Assembly: GCF_003966975.1 (NCBI RefSeq)
Contig: NZ_AP018437.1
Coordinates: 3,348,001-3,412,000 of the forward strand
DNA: 64,000 nucleotides
Direction of reading: 5' to 3'
Origin: Pelolinea submarina
GTDB taxonomy: Bacteria; Chloroflexota; Anaerolineae; Anaerolineales; Anaerolineaceae
The translations under genes and the position numbers were made by a program. The notes beneath the pieces were generated by a model, which worked only from the letters and a program-made list of their open reading frames with translations, was not told the origin of the DNA and made no database searches. Below, piece by piece: positions 17,993-25,647 of this stretch (the first letter of the stretch is position 1; the number at the start of each line of letters is the position of its first letter).

Positions 17993-19192
17993 TTACAACA
18001 ATTTTAGGGCTTGTTCAAAATCCGCAATCAAATCATCAGGGTCTTCCAAACCGGCCGAAATGCGGATCATACCATCGCGGATGTTCATCAACTTCTTCTG
18101 GTCCGGCGGTACATCCAGGAAAGCCATGGTGGCCGGTACCTGCGTGGTAGTGCGCACGCCGCCCAGGCTGGCACCAAAGGTGCTCAATTCGAGTGCATCC
18201 AATACGCGCACGGCCGCTTGCTCATCGCCCACCTCGAAAGTCAGCATGGCGCCGAACTTGGGCAGGAGCTTCTTGGCAATTTCGTGCTGGGGATGCGAGG
18301 GCAGTCCGGGGTACCAAACGCGCTGCACCTTGGGGTGTTTTTCCAGGTAATTAGCCAGGATCATGGCGTTTTTACATTGTTTCTCCACGCGCACGTGCAG
18401 GGTTTGGATACCGCGCAATAGCAGCCACGCATTAAAGGGAGAAAGCGAGCCGCCCAGCTTGGTCAATGTTGACCAGCGGATCTTTTCGAGTGTATCTGCC
18501 GGCAGCAGGCCGTTTTTGAGCGTGATTGTGCCGCCTAAAGCGTCATTGTGGCCGCCAATGAACTTGGTGGCACTTTCCAGGCAGATGTCCACGTCCCAAT
18601 CCAACGGGCGGAAGACGTACGGGCTGGCGAAAGTGTTATCGCAGATCACAATCACACCGCGGTCATGCGCCATTTTCACAATGGCCTCGATGTCCGAGAT
18701 CTTCATGGTGGGGTTGGCGATGGTTTCGAAATACAGCACCTTGGTATTGGGACGGAAAGCAGATTCCACCATCTTCGAGTCGGAGGAATCTACAAACGTA
18801 GTTTCCACGCCGAAATCGGTGAAACGGTGATCCAGAAACTCATGCGTGGTGCTGTAAGTGGTCCAATCCGAGACGATGTGATCGCCGCTCTTCAGCAAAC
18901 CGAACAGCGTAATGGCAATGGCGGCCATGCCGGAAGCAGTCGCCAGGCAGCTATCGCCATTCTCGATATACACCATCTGTTCTTCGAATTTGTATTCGCT
19001 GGGATTACCGCAGCGAGAGTAGATGTTGACTTCCTTGCGGGCGCCATCCAGAATGCGTTGATAGATATCCTGGGTATATTGGAAATTACTGGCCATGTAG
19101 ATCGGGTCGCTGACCGACATGGAACCCGGTTCGGGCGGGTAATAAACCATACGACTTTCGAGGGTTAGTTTTTTGCGCTTTTCGTCATCCAT
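17993..19192 (-). CDS. Trans-sulfuration PLP-dependent enzyme (Cys/Met metabolism family)
   Basis: A 399-residue fold-type I enzyme of the cystathionine gamma-synthase/methionine gamma-lyase family. The PLP lysine lies in ESATKFIGGHNDALGG, and YSRCGNPSEYKFEEQM with TASGMAAIA are conserved cofactor segments. VICDNTFASPY holds the Asp that contacts the PLP ring nitrogen. AAGGAG lies six bases before the ATG. The exact reaction (synthase, lyase or homocysteine desulfhydrase) cannot be decided. Tandem candidate LacI-type operators precede it. Confidence 0.9.
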   Translation of the reverse strand: MDDEKRKKLTLESRMVYYPPEPGSMSVSDPIYMASNFQYTQDIYQRILDGARKEVNIYSRCGNPSEYKFEEQMVYIENGDSCLATASGMAAIAITLFGLLKSGDHIVSDWTTYSTTHEFLDHRFTDFGVETTFVDSSDSKMVESAFRPNTKVLYFETIANPTMKISDIEAIVKMAHDRGVIVICDNTFASPYVFRPLDWDVDICLESATKFIGGHNDALGGTITLKNGLLPADTLEKIRWSTLTKLGGSLSPFNAWLLLRGIQTLHVRVEKQCKNAMILANYLEKHPKVQRVWYPGLPSHPQHEIAKKLLPKFGAMLTFEVGDEQAAVRVLDALELSTFGASLGGVRTTTQVPATMAFLDVPPDQKKLMNIRDGMIRISAGLEDPDDLIADFEQALKLL

Positions 19193-19216
19193 TAAAATCT
19201 CCTTAAATTAATAATC

Positions 19217-19253
19217 AGGCAATACGATTGCCTTGAATTGTAATAACGATTGC
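19217..19253. promoter_or_regulatory. Tandem candidate operators before the PLP-enzyme gene
   Basis: AGGCAATACGATTGCCT (19217-19233) is a 17-bp perfect palindrome around ACG. GTAATAACGATTGC (19240-19253) has GTAAT/ATTGC arms and recurs before the LacI gene. Both are within 65 bases of the enzyme's ATG, and a TATAGT -10-like element is just upstream on the minus strand. Repression by the adjacent LacI-type protein is inferred. Confidence 0.55.
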
Positions 19254-19344
19254 GCGTGAAACTATACACTAATTAAACCACATTTCGCTAAAGTTCGTCA
19301 TCGAAAAACAAGTGAAATACCTTCATACTTGGGCATTTTTAGTT

Positions 19345-19416
19345 GGTGAGTGAGGCATTACAACTAACAGTATTGAATACCTGTAATCCATCACCATTAT
19401 CTACACCTCACTCACC
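19345..19416. repeat. 11-bp inverted repeat with 50-base spacer
   Basis: GGTGAGTGAGG (19345-19355) pairs perfectly with CCTCACTCACC (19406-19416). It lies just past the nucleoside hydrolase stop at 19429 and upstream of the PLP-enzyme promoter region. It may be a long-loop terminator or a structured RNA; no known riboswitch consensus is recognised. Confidence 0.45.
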
Positions 19417-19428
19417 CTGATCAGGAGG

Positions 19429-20373
19429 TCAATCCTTGATGAGGTCGTATTGAAAAGCTTTATATGCCTGGCCGTACACTTCAGTCACAATAGTCGAGTT
19501 AATTTTCAAATCTCTTTCCTCAAAGATCGTTTTCTTCTTACGGAAGACAGTCGTGCCGCGTGTAAAAGTTCCGCCTCTTTCCACGTGAGTCTCAGCCGGG
19601 AATGAAGTCTTGATCAGATCGGGGTTGGAAAAGACCGCGTAAGTGACCGGATCCGGCAATTCCAATTCCCGATAACCGTATACCTTTTCGGCCAAGTCGT
19701 AAGTAGTGCAGTTGCAGTCCATACAAAATGCCGCCGTCTCGCCGGCCGCCCGCGTCTGGTCGATTTCTTCGTCGGTCAGCGGCGCGCCGTTTACCTGGCA
19801 GGCTTCCAGGGTGACCATAGTGAACGGCACCCCAAAATTGCACACAATGGCGGCCGCATCCGGATCGGCCATGATGTTAAATTCGGCGCAGGGTGTATGC
19901 GGGTTGCTGAAGAAATTGGCGCCGCCCATGATGGTGATGTGCGGAATTTTGCGCATGACTTCCGGCGCCTGCAGCATGGCTACCGCAATGTTGGTCAAAG
20001 GGCCAATGGTGATCAGCTCGATATCCCCTTCGCCTGCCCCAATGATACGGATGAGCGCGTCCACAGCGTGTTCGCTCTCTTCTTTTTGAGTTGGCGCCCT
20101 GAAACCGACATCGCCCATACCGTCGATGCCGTGCACCTGGCTGGCATTTTCGCTCTCGAAGCACAACGGCCGGGCAATGCCCTTATAGACCGGCGGTTTG
20201 TAAGTATTGGCATATTCGATGGATTGCAGTGCGTTGTAAGTTGCCTGGTCAACGTTGATATTTCCGGAGACCGTGGTGAACGCCAGTACGCGTACACTGG
20301 GGTCGCGCAGCGCCATGACCAACGCTACCGCGTCATCCGAACCCGTATCCGTATCGATGATAATTTTTCGCAT
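19429..20373 (-). CDS. Nucleoside hydrolase (catalytic copy)
   Basis: A 314-residue IunH-type hydrolase with the intact calcium motif DTDTGSDD at residues 6-13, QVHGIDGMGDVGF, GPLTNIAVAM, MGGANFFSN and EFNIMADPDAAAI, and GTFTRGTTVF near the end. The ATG at 20373 is preferred because GGGAGAG lies upstream and the usual start MRKIIIDTD follows; an ATG at 20388 would add five residues. It is translated right after the degenerate paralogue at 20390, so the two proteins may associate. Confidence 0.92.
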   Translation of the reverse strand: MRKIIIDTDTGSDDAVALVMALRDPSVRVLAFTTVSGNINVDQATYNALQSIEYANTYKPPVYKGIARPLCFESENASQVHGIDGMGDVGFRAPTQKEESEHAVDALIRIIGAGEGDIELITIGPLTNIAVAMLQAPEVMRKIPHITIMGGANFFSNPHTPCAEFNIMADPDAAAIVCNFGVPFTMVTLEACQVNGAPLTDEEIDQTRAAGETAAFCMDCNCTTYDLAEKVYGYRELELPDPVTYAVFSNPDLIKTSFPAETHVERGGTFTRGTTVFRKKKTIFEERDLKINSTIVTEVYGQAYKAFQYDLIKD

Positions 20374-20389
20374 TGATTTCTCTCCCATG

Positions 20390-21358
20390 TCATTTCACCA
20401 ATAGCCCGGACAAGTATTGCCCAAAAGCCGCGCTGTCAACGCGATGCACCACCTGACAGTTGAAAGCGCCGATGGTTTCACTGGCATTGGCCCGGAAGGG
20501 ATGGGTTTCGTCTGTACGCCGATCATTTACGGTCGCTCCATACACCTGCGCGCTGCCCTGCGTTTCTACGCGTGAATAACTCGCGAAACTGTCTTGAATC
20601 AGTTCCGGCCTGGCCAGCACCGCAAAAGCGAGCGGGCTGGAAAACAGCAGCGAACGCGCGTCAGGGTTTTTCTCACCAAGTTGGAGGAGGGTATTAAAGC
20701 AATCCTGTCCAAAACCGGAAGGCCGATTCTGGCCTGAGGCCAGGTTATCCAGGTCCTGCTTACTGAGGCCGGCACAGGCATCGGACGCTTCAGCGGTAAC
20801 CATGACCAGCGGTACGCCAAAATTGAAGACGATATCGGCGGCCTCGGCATCCTGCCAGATATTGAACTCAGCCATCGGGTTAGCATCGCCTTCAAAAGCC
20901 GCCCCGCCCGTGAGGGTGATGCGCTTAAGCCGGCGCATGACCTGCGGCGCTTTGGTGATGGCCAGGGCTACGTTGGTCAACGGTCCCAGGCATAACAACT
21001 CAAGCGCTTCGCCCCATTCCGAAACCGTTTTGATAATGGCATCCACCGCATGCAAAACCTCTTTAGTTTGCGCGGGATGCTGCGCAACCGACAGGCTCCC
21101 CAAGCCATCCGCACCGAAAATCAGGGATGCATCATGCTGTTCATGGAACATGGGTTTGGCAATACCTTCAAAAACCGGCGGTTGATAGGTTCCGGCTGCT
21201 GTGATGCTCAATAATGTATTTCGCGTGGCAATGCCGGCAGGCACTTTGCCCATGACTGTAGTGATGGCTTCCACATGAATATCCGGTTCGCTTAAAGCCA
21301 TAACCAAAGCCACCACCTCCGGTGCTGCCGTAGCGGTGTCGATCAAAACGCGCTTCAT
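20390..21358 (-). CDS. Degenerate nucleoside hydrolase homologue (metal motif lost)
   Basis: A 322-residue full-length member of the nucleoside hydrolase family. The first block reads IDTATAAPEVVALVMAL where active copies have DTDTGSDDAVALVMAL, so three of the four acidic ligands are replaced. The TRG segment near the C-terminus is also lost (AQVYGATV). The middle blocks GPLTNVALAI and AEFNIWQDAEAADIV remain. The reading frame is intact, so it is kept as a gene. It may be a regulatory or structural partner of the active copy immediately downstream, or bind a nucleoside without cleaving it. Confidence 0.85.
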   Translation of the reverse strand: MKRVLIDTATAAPEVVALVMALSEPDIHVEAITTVMGKVPAGIATRNTLLSITAAGTYQPPVFEGIAKPMFHEQHDASLIFGADGLGSLSVAQHPAQTKEVLHAVDAIIKTVSEWGEALELLCLGPLTNVALAITKAPQVMRRLKRITLTGGAAFEGDANPMAEFNIWQDAEAADIVFNFGVPLVMVTAEASDACAGLSKQDLDNLASGQNRPSGFGQDCFNTLLQLGEKNPDARSLLFSSPLAFAVLARPELIQDSFASYSRVETQGSAQVYGATVNDRRTDETHPFRANASETIGAFNCQVVHRVDSAAFGQYLSGLLVK

Positions 21359-21420
21359 GGATTCTCCCGTGCAATTGATTTATCAGGAGAATAAGCGATG
21401 GGATTTATTCAAAAAAGGAC

Positions 21421-22041
21421 CTAGGTCCCGTTTTTCATCAATTTTTGCAGCCGCTGTAAATCCAGAATCTGGACCTGTTTGTTCTTTTTTGTGATGATGC
21501 CTGCCTGCGACCAGCGCAAAAAAATGCGGTTGATATGCCGCGCTGAAATGTTCAACAGTGCCGAGATGGATTCACGATTTTCGAGCCGGATGACCATTCC
21601 CTGATTATGGCAATCCAACAGCAGGTAACGCGCCAGACGGGTTTCGGCCGGCAGGGAAGCCTGCATGATCAGCGGTACGTCCAGGTAAAGTCTTTGCGTC
21701 AGGTAGCGAATGAAGAATTGCAAGAAGTGGGGATCATCCATGTAGTAATCGCGGATGACATCTACCGGCATGGCAAACACTAAACTGTCCTGCATTGCCT
21801 GGACGTTCGCGGCAACTCTCTGCGCATTGAACAATTCCAGGTCACCGACGATCGAAAAAGGCTCATCCATGGAGAAAACCACCTGTTTACCGCTAGGGTG
21901 CAGTCCATCGACTTGCAATTTGCCTTCCAACAGGAAGAAAACAGCGTGGATCTCCTCATCCTGTCGGAAGAGGAATTCACCTTTTTCGTAGCACTGCAAA
22001 TCCATACGCGCGATGATACGTTCGGGAATATGGTCATACAA
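21421..22041 (-). CDS. Crp/Fnr family transcriptional regulator
   Basis: A 206-residue regulator with an N-terminal cyclic-nucleotide-binding-like beta-roll (YEKGEFLFRQDEEIHAVFFL, LEGKLQVDG) and a C-terminal helix-turn-helix (SISALLNISARHINRIFLRW). It has no Cys cluster, so an Fnr-type iron-sulfur sensor is unlikely. Coordinates use TTG at 22041, but the frame is open to a TAA about 75 bases further with Shine-Dalgarno-like purine runs and no ATG or GTG, so the true start is uncertain. It is divergent from the PAS protein. Confidence 0.85.
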   Translation of the reverse strand: MYDHIPERIIARMDLQCYEKGEFLFRQDEEIHAVFFLLEGKLQVDGLHPSGKQVVFSMDEPFSIVGDLELFNAQRVAANVQAMQDSLVFAMPVDVIRDYYMDDPHFLQFFIRYLTQRLYLDVPLIMQASLPAETRLARYLLLDCHNQGMVIRLENRESISALLNISARHINRIFLRWSQAGIITKKNKQVQILDLQRLQKLMKNGT

Positions 22042-22258
22042 CGCATATCGGGAAAGATAAAATTCCTTCCTTTTCGGGTCGCTGATCCTTCTGATATTGC
22101 ACCCCTTTCTGTTGGTCCGTTTTTTAAATTATATCCAAACCGGCTCGAAAACCACCACAATCCCGCAATCATGGGTTTTTCCACTCGGGATCGAATGGTT
22201 AAAATCATCAGCTATAATAAGCGCCATTCAATTAATTATCTTTTAACGGAGAATCCAA

Positions 22259-22609
22259 ATGGAAAATAATAACTGGTATAAAGTGTTCCCCGGAGCCATT
22301 ACCGTTACAGACGAGAACGGCACCATCCTGCAAATGAACGACGCTTCCGCCAAGATGTTCGAAAAAGACGGTGGATACGAAATCATGGGCCGCGATGCCA
22401 TTACCTGCCATCCGGAACCCACCCAAACCAAGGTGCGCGGCCTTTACGAAACCGAATCCAGGAATGTTTACTCCATTACCAAGAACGGTAAGAAGCAGTT
22501 GGTCTATCAAACCCCTTACTATCTGGACGGCAAATTCTCCGGATTCGTTGAAATCTGCCTGGATCTGCCGGAAGAAATTCCGCACTTCGACCGCGACAAG
22601 AAGAAATAA
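22259..22609 (+). CDS. Single PAS-domain protein
   Basis: A 116-residue protein that is almost entirely one PAS fold: GAITVTDENGTILQMNDASA at the start, a central GRDAITCHPEP and a closing beta strand FSGFVEICLDL. No output domain is present. It may be a stand-alone sensor or bind a cofactor. GGAG precedes the ATG, and a strong terminator follows. It is divergent from the Crp-type regulator, with a shared 217-base promoter region. Confidence 0.75.
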   Translation: MENNNWYKVFPGAITVTDENGTILQMNDASAKMFEKDGGYEIMGRDAITCHPEPTQTKVRGLYETESRNVYSITKNGKKQLVYQTPYYLDGKFSGFVEICLDLPEEIPHFDRDKKK

Positions 22610-22646
22610 TTCGCGCGTTCCATCAATCCGCGACAAAAAATCAAAA

Positions 22647-22686
22647 GAAGTAGGCTTCGACATTGCTCAGCCTACTTCTTTTTTTT
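22647..22686 (+). terminator. Rho-independent terminator
   Basis: A GAAGTAGGCT/AGCCTACTTC stem followed by eight Ts, 37 bases past the PAS gene stop. Confidence 0.9.
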
Positions 22687-22791
22687 CAATACCGAATCTT
22701 TTTACACTCTTCTGATAATTCAGTTGTAAATTTGGTATAGAATGATATCAAAGAGTAAAGATGCAAAGTCATCTTACTTTTTTCATCTAGA

Positions 22792-22817
22792 GAATCCGGC
22801 CGAATGGCCGGATTCTT
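22792..22817 (+). terminator. Hairpin before the acetyltransferase gene
   Basis: GAATCCGGCC/GGCCGGATTC with a GAAT tetraloop is followed by only two Ts and an A-rich stretch. It lies between a terminator and the next gene, so it would end only a short transcript or act as a leader hairpin for the acetyltransferase. Confidence 0.5.
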
Positions 22818-22882
22818 ATTAACATTTTATGCGGTTCTCTTGCCGGCTGACATACAATAAATGTAAAGAGGAAGCATTAGTC

Positions 22883-23440
22883 ATGGATTTACCACTTGAA
22901 ACGTCCCGTTTAATCCTGCGCTCCTTCCGGGAAACAGATGCCCGGGTTTTCAGCGACTACCGCTCCGACCCGCAGGTGGCGCGTTACCAGGGCTGGGCCG
23001 CTCCCTTTACATTCAAACAAGCCAAGGAATTCATCCGGGAAATTCTGCCCATAGAGCCAGGACAACCCGGCCACTGGTACCAAATCGCACTGGAACACAA
23101 GGAAGATGGGGCGTTGGTTGGCGATTGCGCTTTTTACCTGTCCGAAGACAACCGCCAGGCTGAAATTGCTTTCACCCTGGCACCCACGTTTCAAGGGCAG
23201 GGTTACGCCGCTGAAGCCGTCGAACGTTTATTAGAGGCGCTGTTTATCGACCTGCAACTGCACCGTGTTTTTGCCAATGTGGATCCGGCCAACACAGGTT
23301 CAGTCAATCTGCTGACACGCCTGGGTTTCCGTTGTGAAGGCTGCTTCTGCCAAAGTCTTTGGTTGAAAGGCGTCTGGGTGGACGAGCAGTGGTACGCGCT
23401 GCTGCGTGAGGAATGGCTGGCAGCCCGCGCCCAGAGTTAA
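22883..23440 (+). CDS. GNAT acetyltransferase, RimJ/RimL type
   Basis: A 185-residue acetyl-CoA-dependent N-acetyltransferase. The start LETSRLILRSFRETDARVF is the standard RimJ/L N-terminus, and TLAPTFQGQGYAAEAVERLL is the acetyl-CoA-binding motif A. VDPANTGSVNLLTRLGFR completes the fold. The substrate is unknown. The ATG at 22883 is preferred to upstream starts because AGAGGA precedes it and the family N-terminus follows. It is 34 bases before gnd and may be cotranscribed. Confidence 0.9.
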   Translation: MDLPLETSRLILRSFRETDARVFSDYRSDPQVARYQGWAAPFTFKQAKEFIREILPIEPGQPGHWYQIALEHKEDGALVGDCAFYLSEDNRQAEIAFTLAPTFQGQGYAAEAVERLLEALFIDLQLHRVFANVDPANTGSVNLLTRLGFRCEGCFCQSLWLKGVWVDEQWYALLREEWLAARAQS

Positions 23441-23473
23441 ATCTATAATAGAAGAAAGAATCAGGAGTATCGG

Positions 23474-24928
23474 ATGGAAAAAGCAGATATCGGCTTGATC
23501 GGGCTGGCCGTCATGGGCCAGAACCTGGTTTTGAATATGGAAGATCACGGCTATCACGTAGCGGTATTCAACCGCACGTTTGCCAAAACAGAAGAATTTC
23601 TGGCAGGCAGTGCCGCCAGGCGCAAGATCAGCGGCGCCAAAACGCTGGAAGAACTGACGGGCCAATTGAAACGCCCGCGGCTGGTGATGCTGATGATCAA
23701 AGCCGGGCAGCCGGTGGACGATACCATCGAACAACTCATTCCCCTGCTGGAACCCGGCGATGTGATCATCGATGGCGGCAATTCCAATTACCACGACAGC
23801 ATCCGCCGCACGGCCTACCTGGAATCCAAGGGATTGCTGTTCATCGGCACGGGCATCTCCGGCGGCGAAGAAGGCGCGCGTTTCGGCCCCTCGGTCATGC
23901 CGGGCGGTTCGCCCAAGGCCTGGCCGCTGGTCAAGCCCATCTTCCAGAGCATCGCCGCCCGCGCCGGCGACCCGCCACAGCCCTGCTGCGATTGGGTGGG
24001 CGAGAACGGCGCCGGGCACTACGTCAAGATGGTGCACAACGGCATCGAATACGGCGATATGCAGTTGATCGGCGAGGCGTATCACATTATGAAGGAAGGC
24101 CTGGGCATGGGGGCAGACGAGATGGCCGCGGTCTTTGCCGAGTGGAACAAAGGCAAGCTGGATTCCTACCTGATCGAGATCACCGCCAACATCCTGGCCT
24201 ACAAAGACAGCGACGGACAACCGCTGGTGGACAAGATATTGGACAGCGCCGGGCAAAAAGGCACCGGCAAATGGACCGGCATTTCCGCGCTCGAGATGGG
24301 CATTCCCCTGTCGCTGATCGTGGAAGCGGTGCTCAGCCGCGGACTGTCGGCATTGAAGGACGAACGCGTGCGCGCGTCCAGTGTGCTCAGCGGACCGCAG
24401 GCTGCCCTGCAAGGCGACAAGGCCGCCTTCCTGGCCGACCTGCACGACGCACTGTACGCGGCCAAGATCATTTCCTACACGCAAGGCTATATGCTGATGC
24501 GCGCCGCGGCCGAGGAATATGGCTGGAAACTCAATTATGGCGGCGTGGCGCTTATGTGGCGCGGCGGCTGCATCATCCGTTCGGCTTTCCTGGGCAAGAT
24601 CAAGGAAGCCTACGACAAACAGCCTGAGCTGGCCAGCCTGCTGTTGGACCCTTATTTCACAACCGAGATCACCGAGGCCCAACCGGCCTGGCGGCGGGTT
24701 GTGGCGGCGGCCGCCGAGCACGGCATCCCCACCCCGGCCATGTCCAGCGCGCTGGCCTTCTACGACGGCTACCGGCGCGACTGGCTGCCGGCCAACCTGC
24801 TGCAGGCCCAGCGCGATTACTTTGGCGCGCACACCTATGAACGCATCGACCAGCCGCGCGGGGAATTCTTCCATACCGACTGGACCGGCCAGGGCGGGGA
24901 CGTGACCTCGAACGCTTATCAGGCTTAG
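23474..24928 (+). CDS. gnd: 6-phosphogluconate dehydrogenase, decarboxylating
   Basis: A 484-residue enzyme that oxidises 6-phosphogluconate to ribulose 5-phosphate and CO2. The cofactor motif GLAVMGQNL (residues 10-18) precedes NRT, which favours NADP. GGNSNY (101-106) and GENGAGHYVKMVHNGIEYG (176-194, with catalytic Lys185 and Glu192) are the family signatures. Full length for the long form. With the gluconokinase at 2707 it completes gluconate use through the pentose phosphate pathway. Confidence 0.97.
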   Translation: MEKADIGLIGLAVMGQNLVLNMEDHGYHVAVFNRTFAKTEEFLAGSAARRKISGAKTLEELTGQLKRPRLVMLMIKAGQPVDDTIEQLIPLLEPGDVIIDGGNSNYHDSIRRTAYLESKGLLFIGTGISGGEEGARFGPSVMPGGSPKAWPLVKPIFQSIAARAGDPPQPCCDWVGENGAGHYVKMVHNGIEYGDMQLIGEAYHIMKEGLGMGADEMAAVFAEWNKGKLDSYLIEITANILAYKDSDGQPLVDKILDSAGQKGTGKWTGISALEMGIPLSLIVEAVLSRGLSALKDERVRASSVLSGPQAALQGDKAAFLADLHDALYAAKIISYTQGYMLMRAAAEEYGWKLNYGGVALMWRGGCIIRSAFLGKIKEAYDKQPELASLLLDPYFTTEITEAQPAWRRVVAAAAEHGIPTPAMSSALAFYDGYRRDWLPANLLQAQRDYFGAHTYERIDQPRGEFFHTDWTGQGGDVTSNAYQA

Positions 24929-24935
24929 TGAATGT

Positions 24936-24968
24936 AAGGCGGCTTCCTATAGCCGCCTTTTTGTTTTT
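24936..24968 (+). terminator. Rho-independent terminator after gnd
   Basis: AAGGCGGCT/AGCCGCCTT with a six-base loop, then a T-rich tail. Confidence 0.9.
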
Positions 24969-24989
24969 AAAAGTCCTTCCGAAACGCAC

Positions 24990-25530
24990 CTGCCGTAGGG
25001 CGGGGTTCAATTCCCGTCGAGAGAATGGCTTTATTCGCAAAAACCCTCATCCCCGACCTTCTTCCCCAAAGGGGAGGAGGAATTGCATGTTCATCCTGCA
25101 CATTGTTCAGAAAGGGCAAGCCAATGTGTGGGCAACAAACAATCTCCCTCTCCCAAGGGAGAGGGCCGGGGGTGAGGGGAAATCGCAATGAGCTTCATAT
25201 CTGTGCCATTCTGACAGGCCCGAGCTTTTCAAGCGCGAGATTCGCGCAACAATCCCTTGGAAAGGATTCTCTCGACTCACTTGCCCCCTCATCCCTGACC
25301 TTCTTCCCCGAGGGAATGCTTCGCGACCCCCTTTGGGGGAAGGAGCACGCTTTCTCGATATTCAAAGTAAATGTAGGGCGGAATTCAATTCCCGCCGAGA
25401 GAACGGCTTTATTCGCAATGCCCCCTCATCCTGACCTTCTTCCCCGAGGGAATGCTTCGCGATCCCCCATGGGGAGAAGGAATTGTGTGTCGTTTCCCCG
25501 CACAAGAATGTGCGGGCTACAAGACAATCC
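24990..25530. repeat. Patch of short intergenic repeats
   Basis: The 719-base gap between gnd and the OFA-type carrier has no convincing gene. A unit beginning GTAGGGCGG and containing TTCAATTCCCG, then GAGAGAA and GGCTTTATTCGC, occurs at about 24995-25043 and again at 25373-25421. After each follows a CCCTCATCC, GACCTTCTTCCCC, GGGGA-type palindrome; a third palindrome is at 25285-25345. A related palindrome with CCCTCTCCC arms is at 25144-25180. These look like dispersed non-coding repeats. Confidence 0.6.
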
Positions 25531-25647
25531 AGAACTCAGCCATAACGAAGCCCAGGATGACATTTGGTACAAATTCCTCCAAACAATTGACAGCCACGGG
25601 CACAATCGGTACAATCAACTGGTATTAACAGTATACGAGGTTATCGA

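Noticed and set aside
19193-19428. SAM or SAH riboswitch before the PLP-enzyme gene
   Set aside because: None of the S-box segments seen at 58231 occur here; only operator-like palindromes and a long-range inverted repeat are present.
23300-24874. 524-codon open frame on the minus strand opposite gnd
   Set aside because: It is antisense to a clear gnd gene, has no ribosome-binding site and reads as a shadow.
24990-25020. TTCAATTCCCG resembling a tRNA T-arm
   Set aside because: No acceptor, D- or anticodon arms can be folded around it, and the same segment recurs at 25380 inside a repeat unit.
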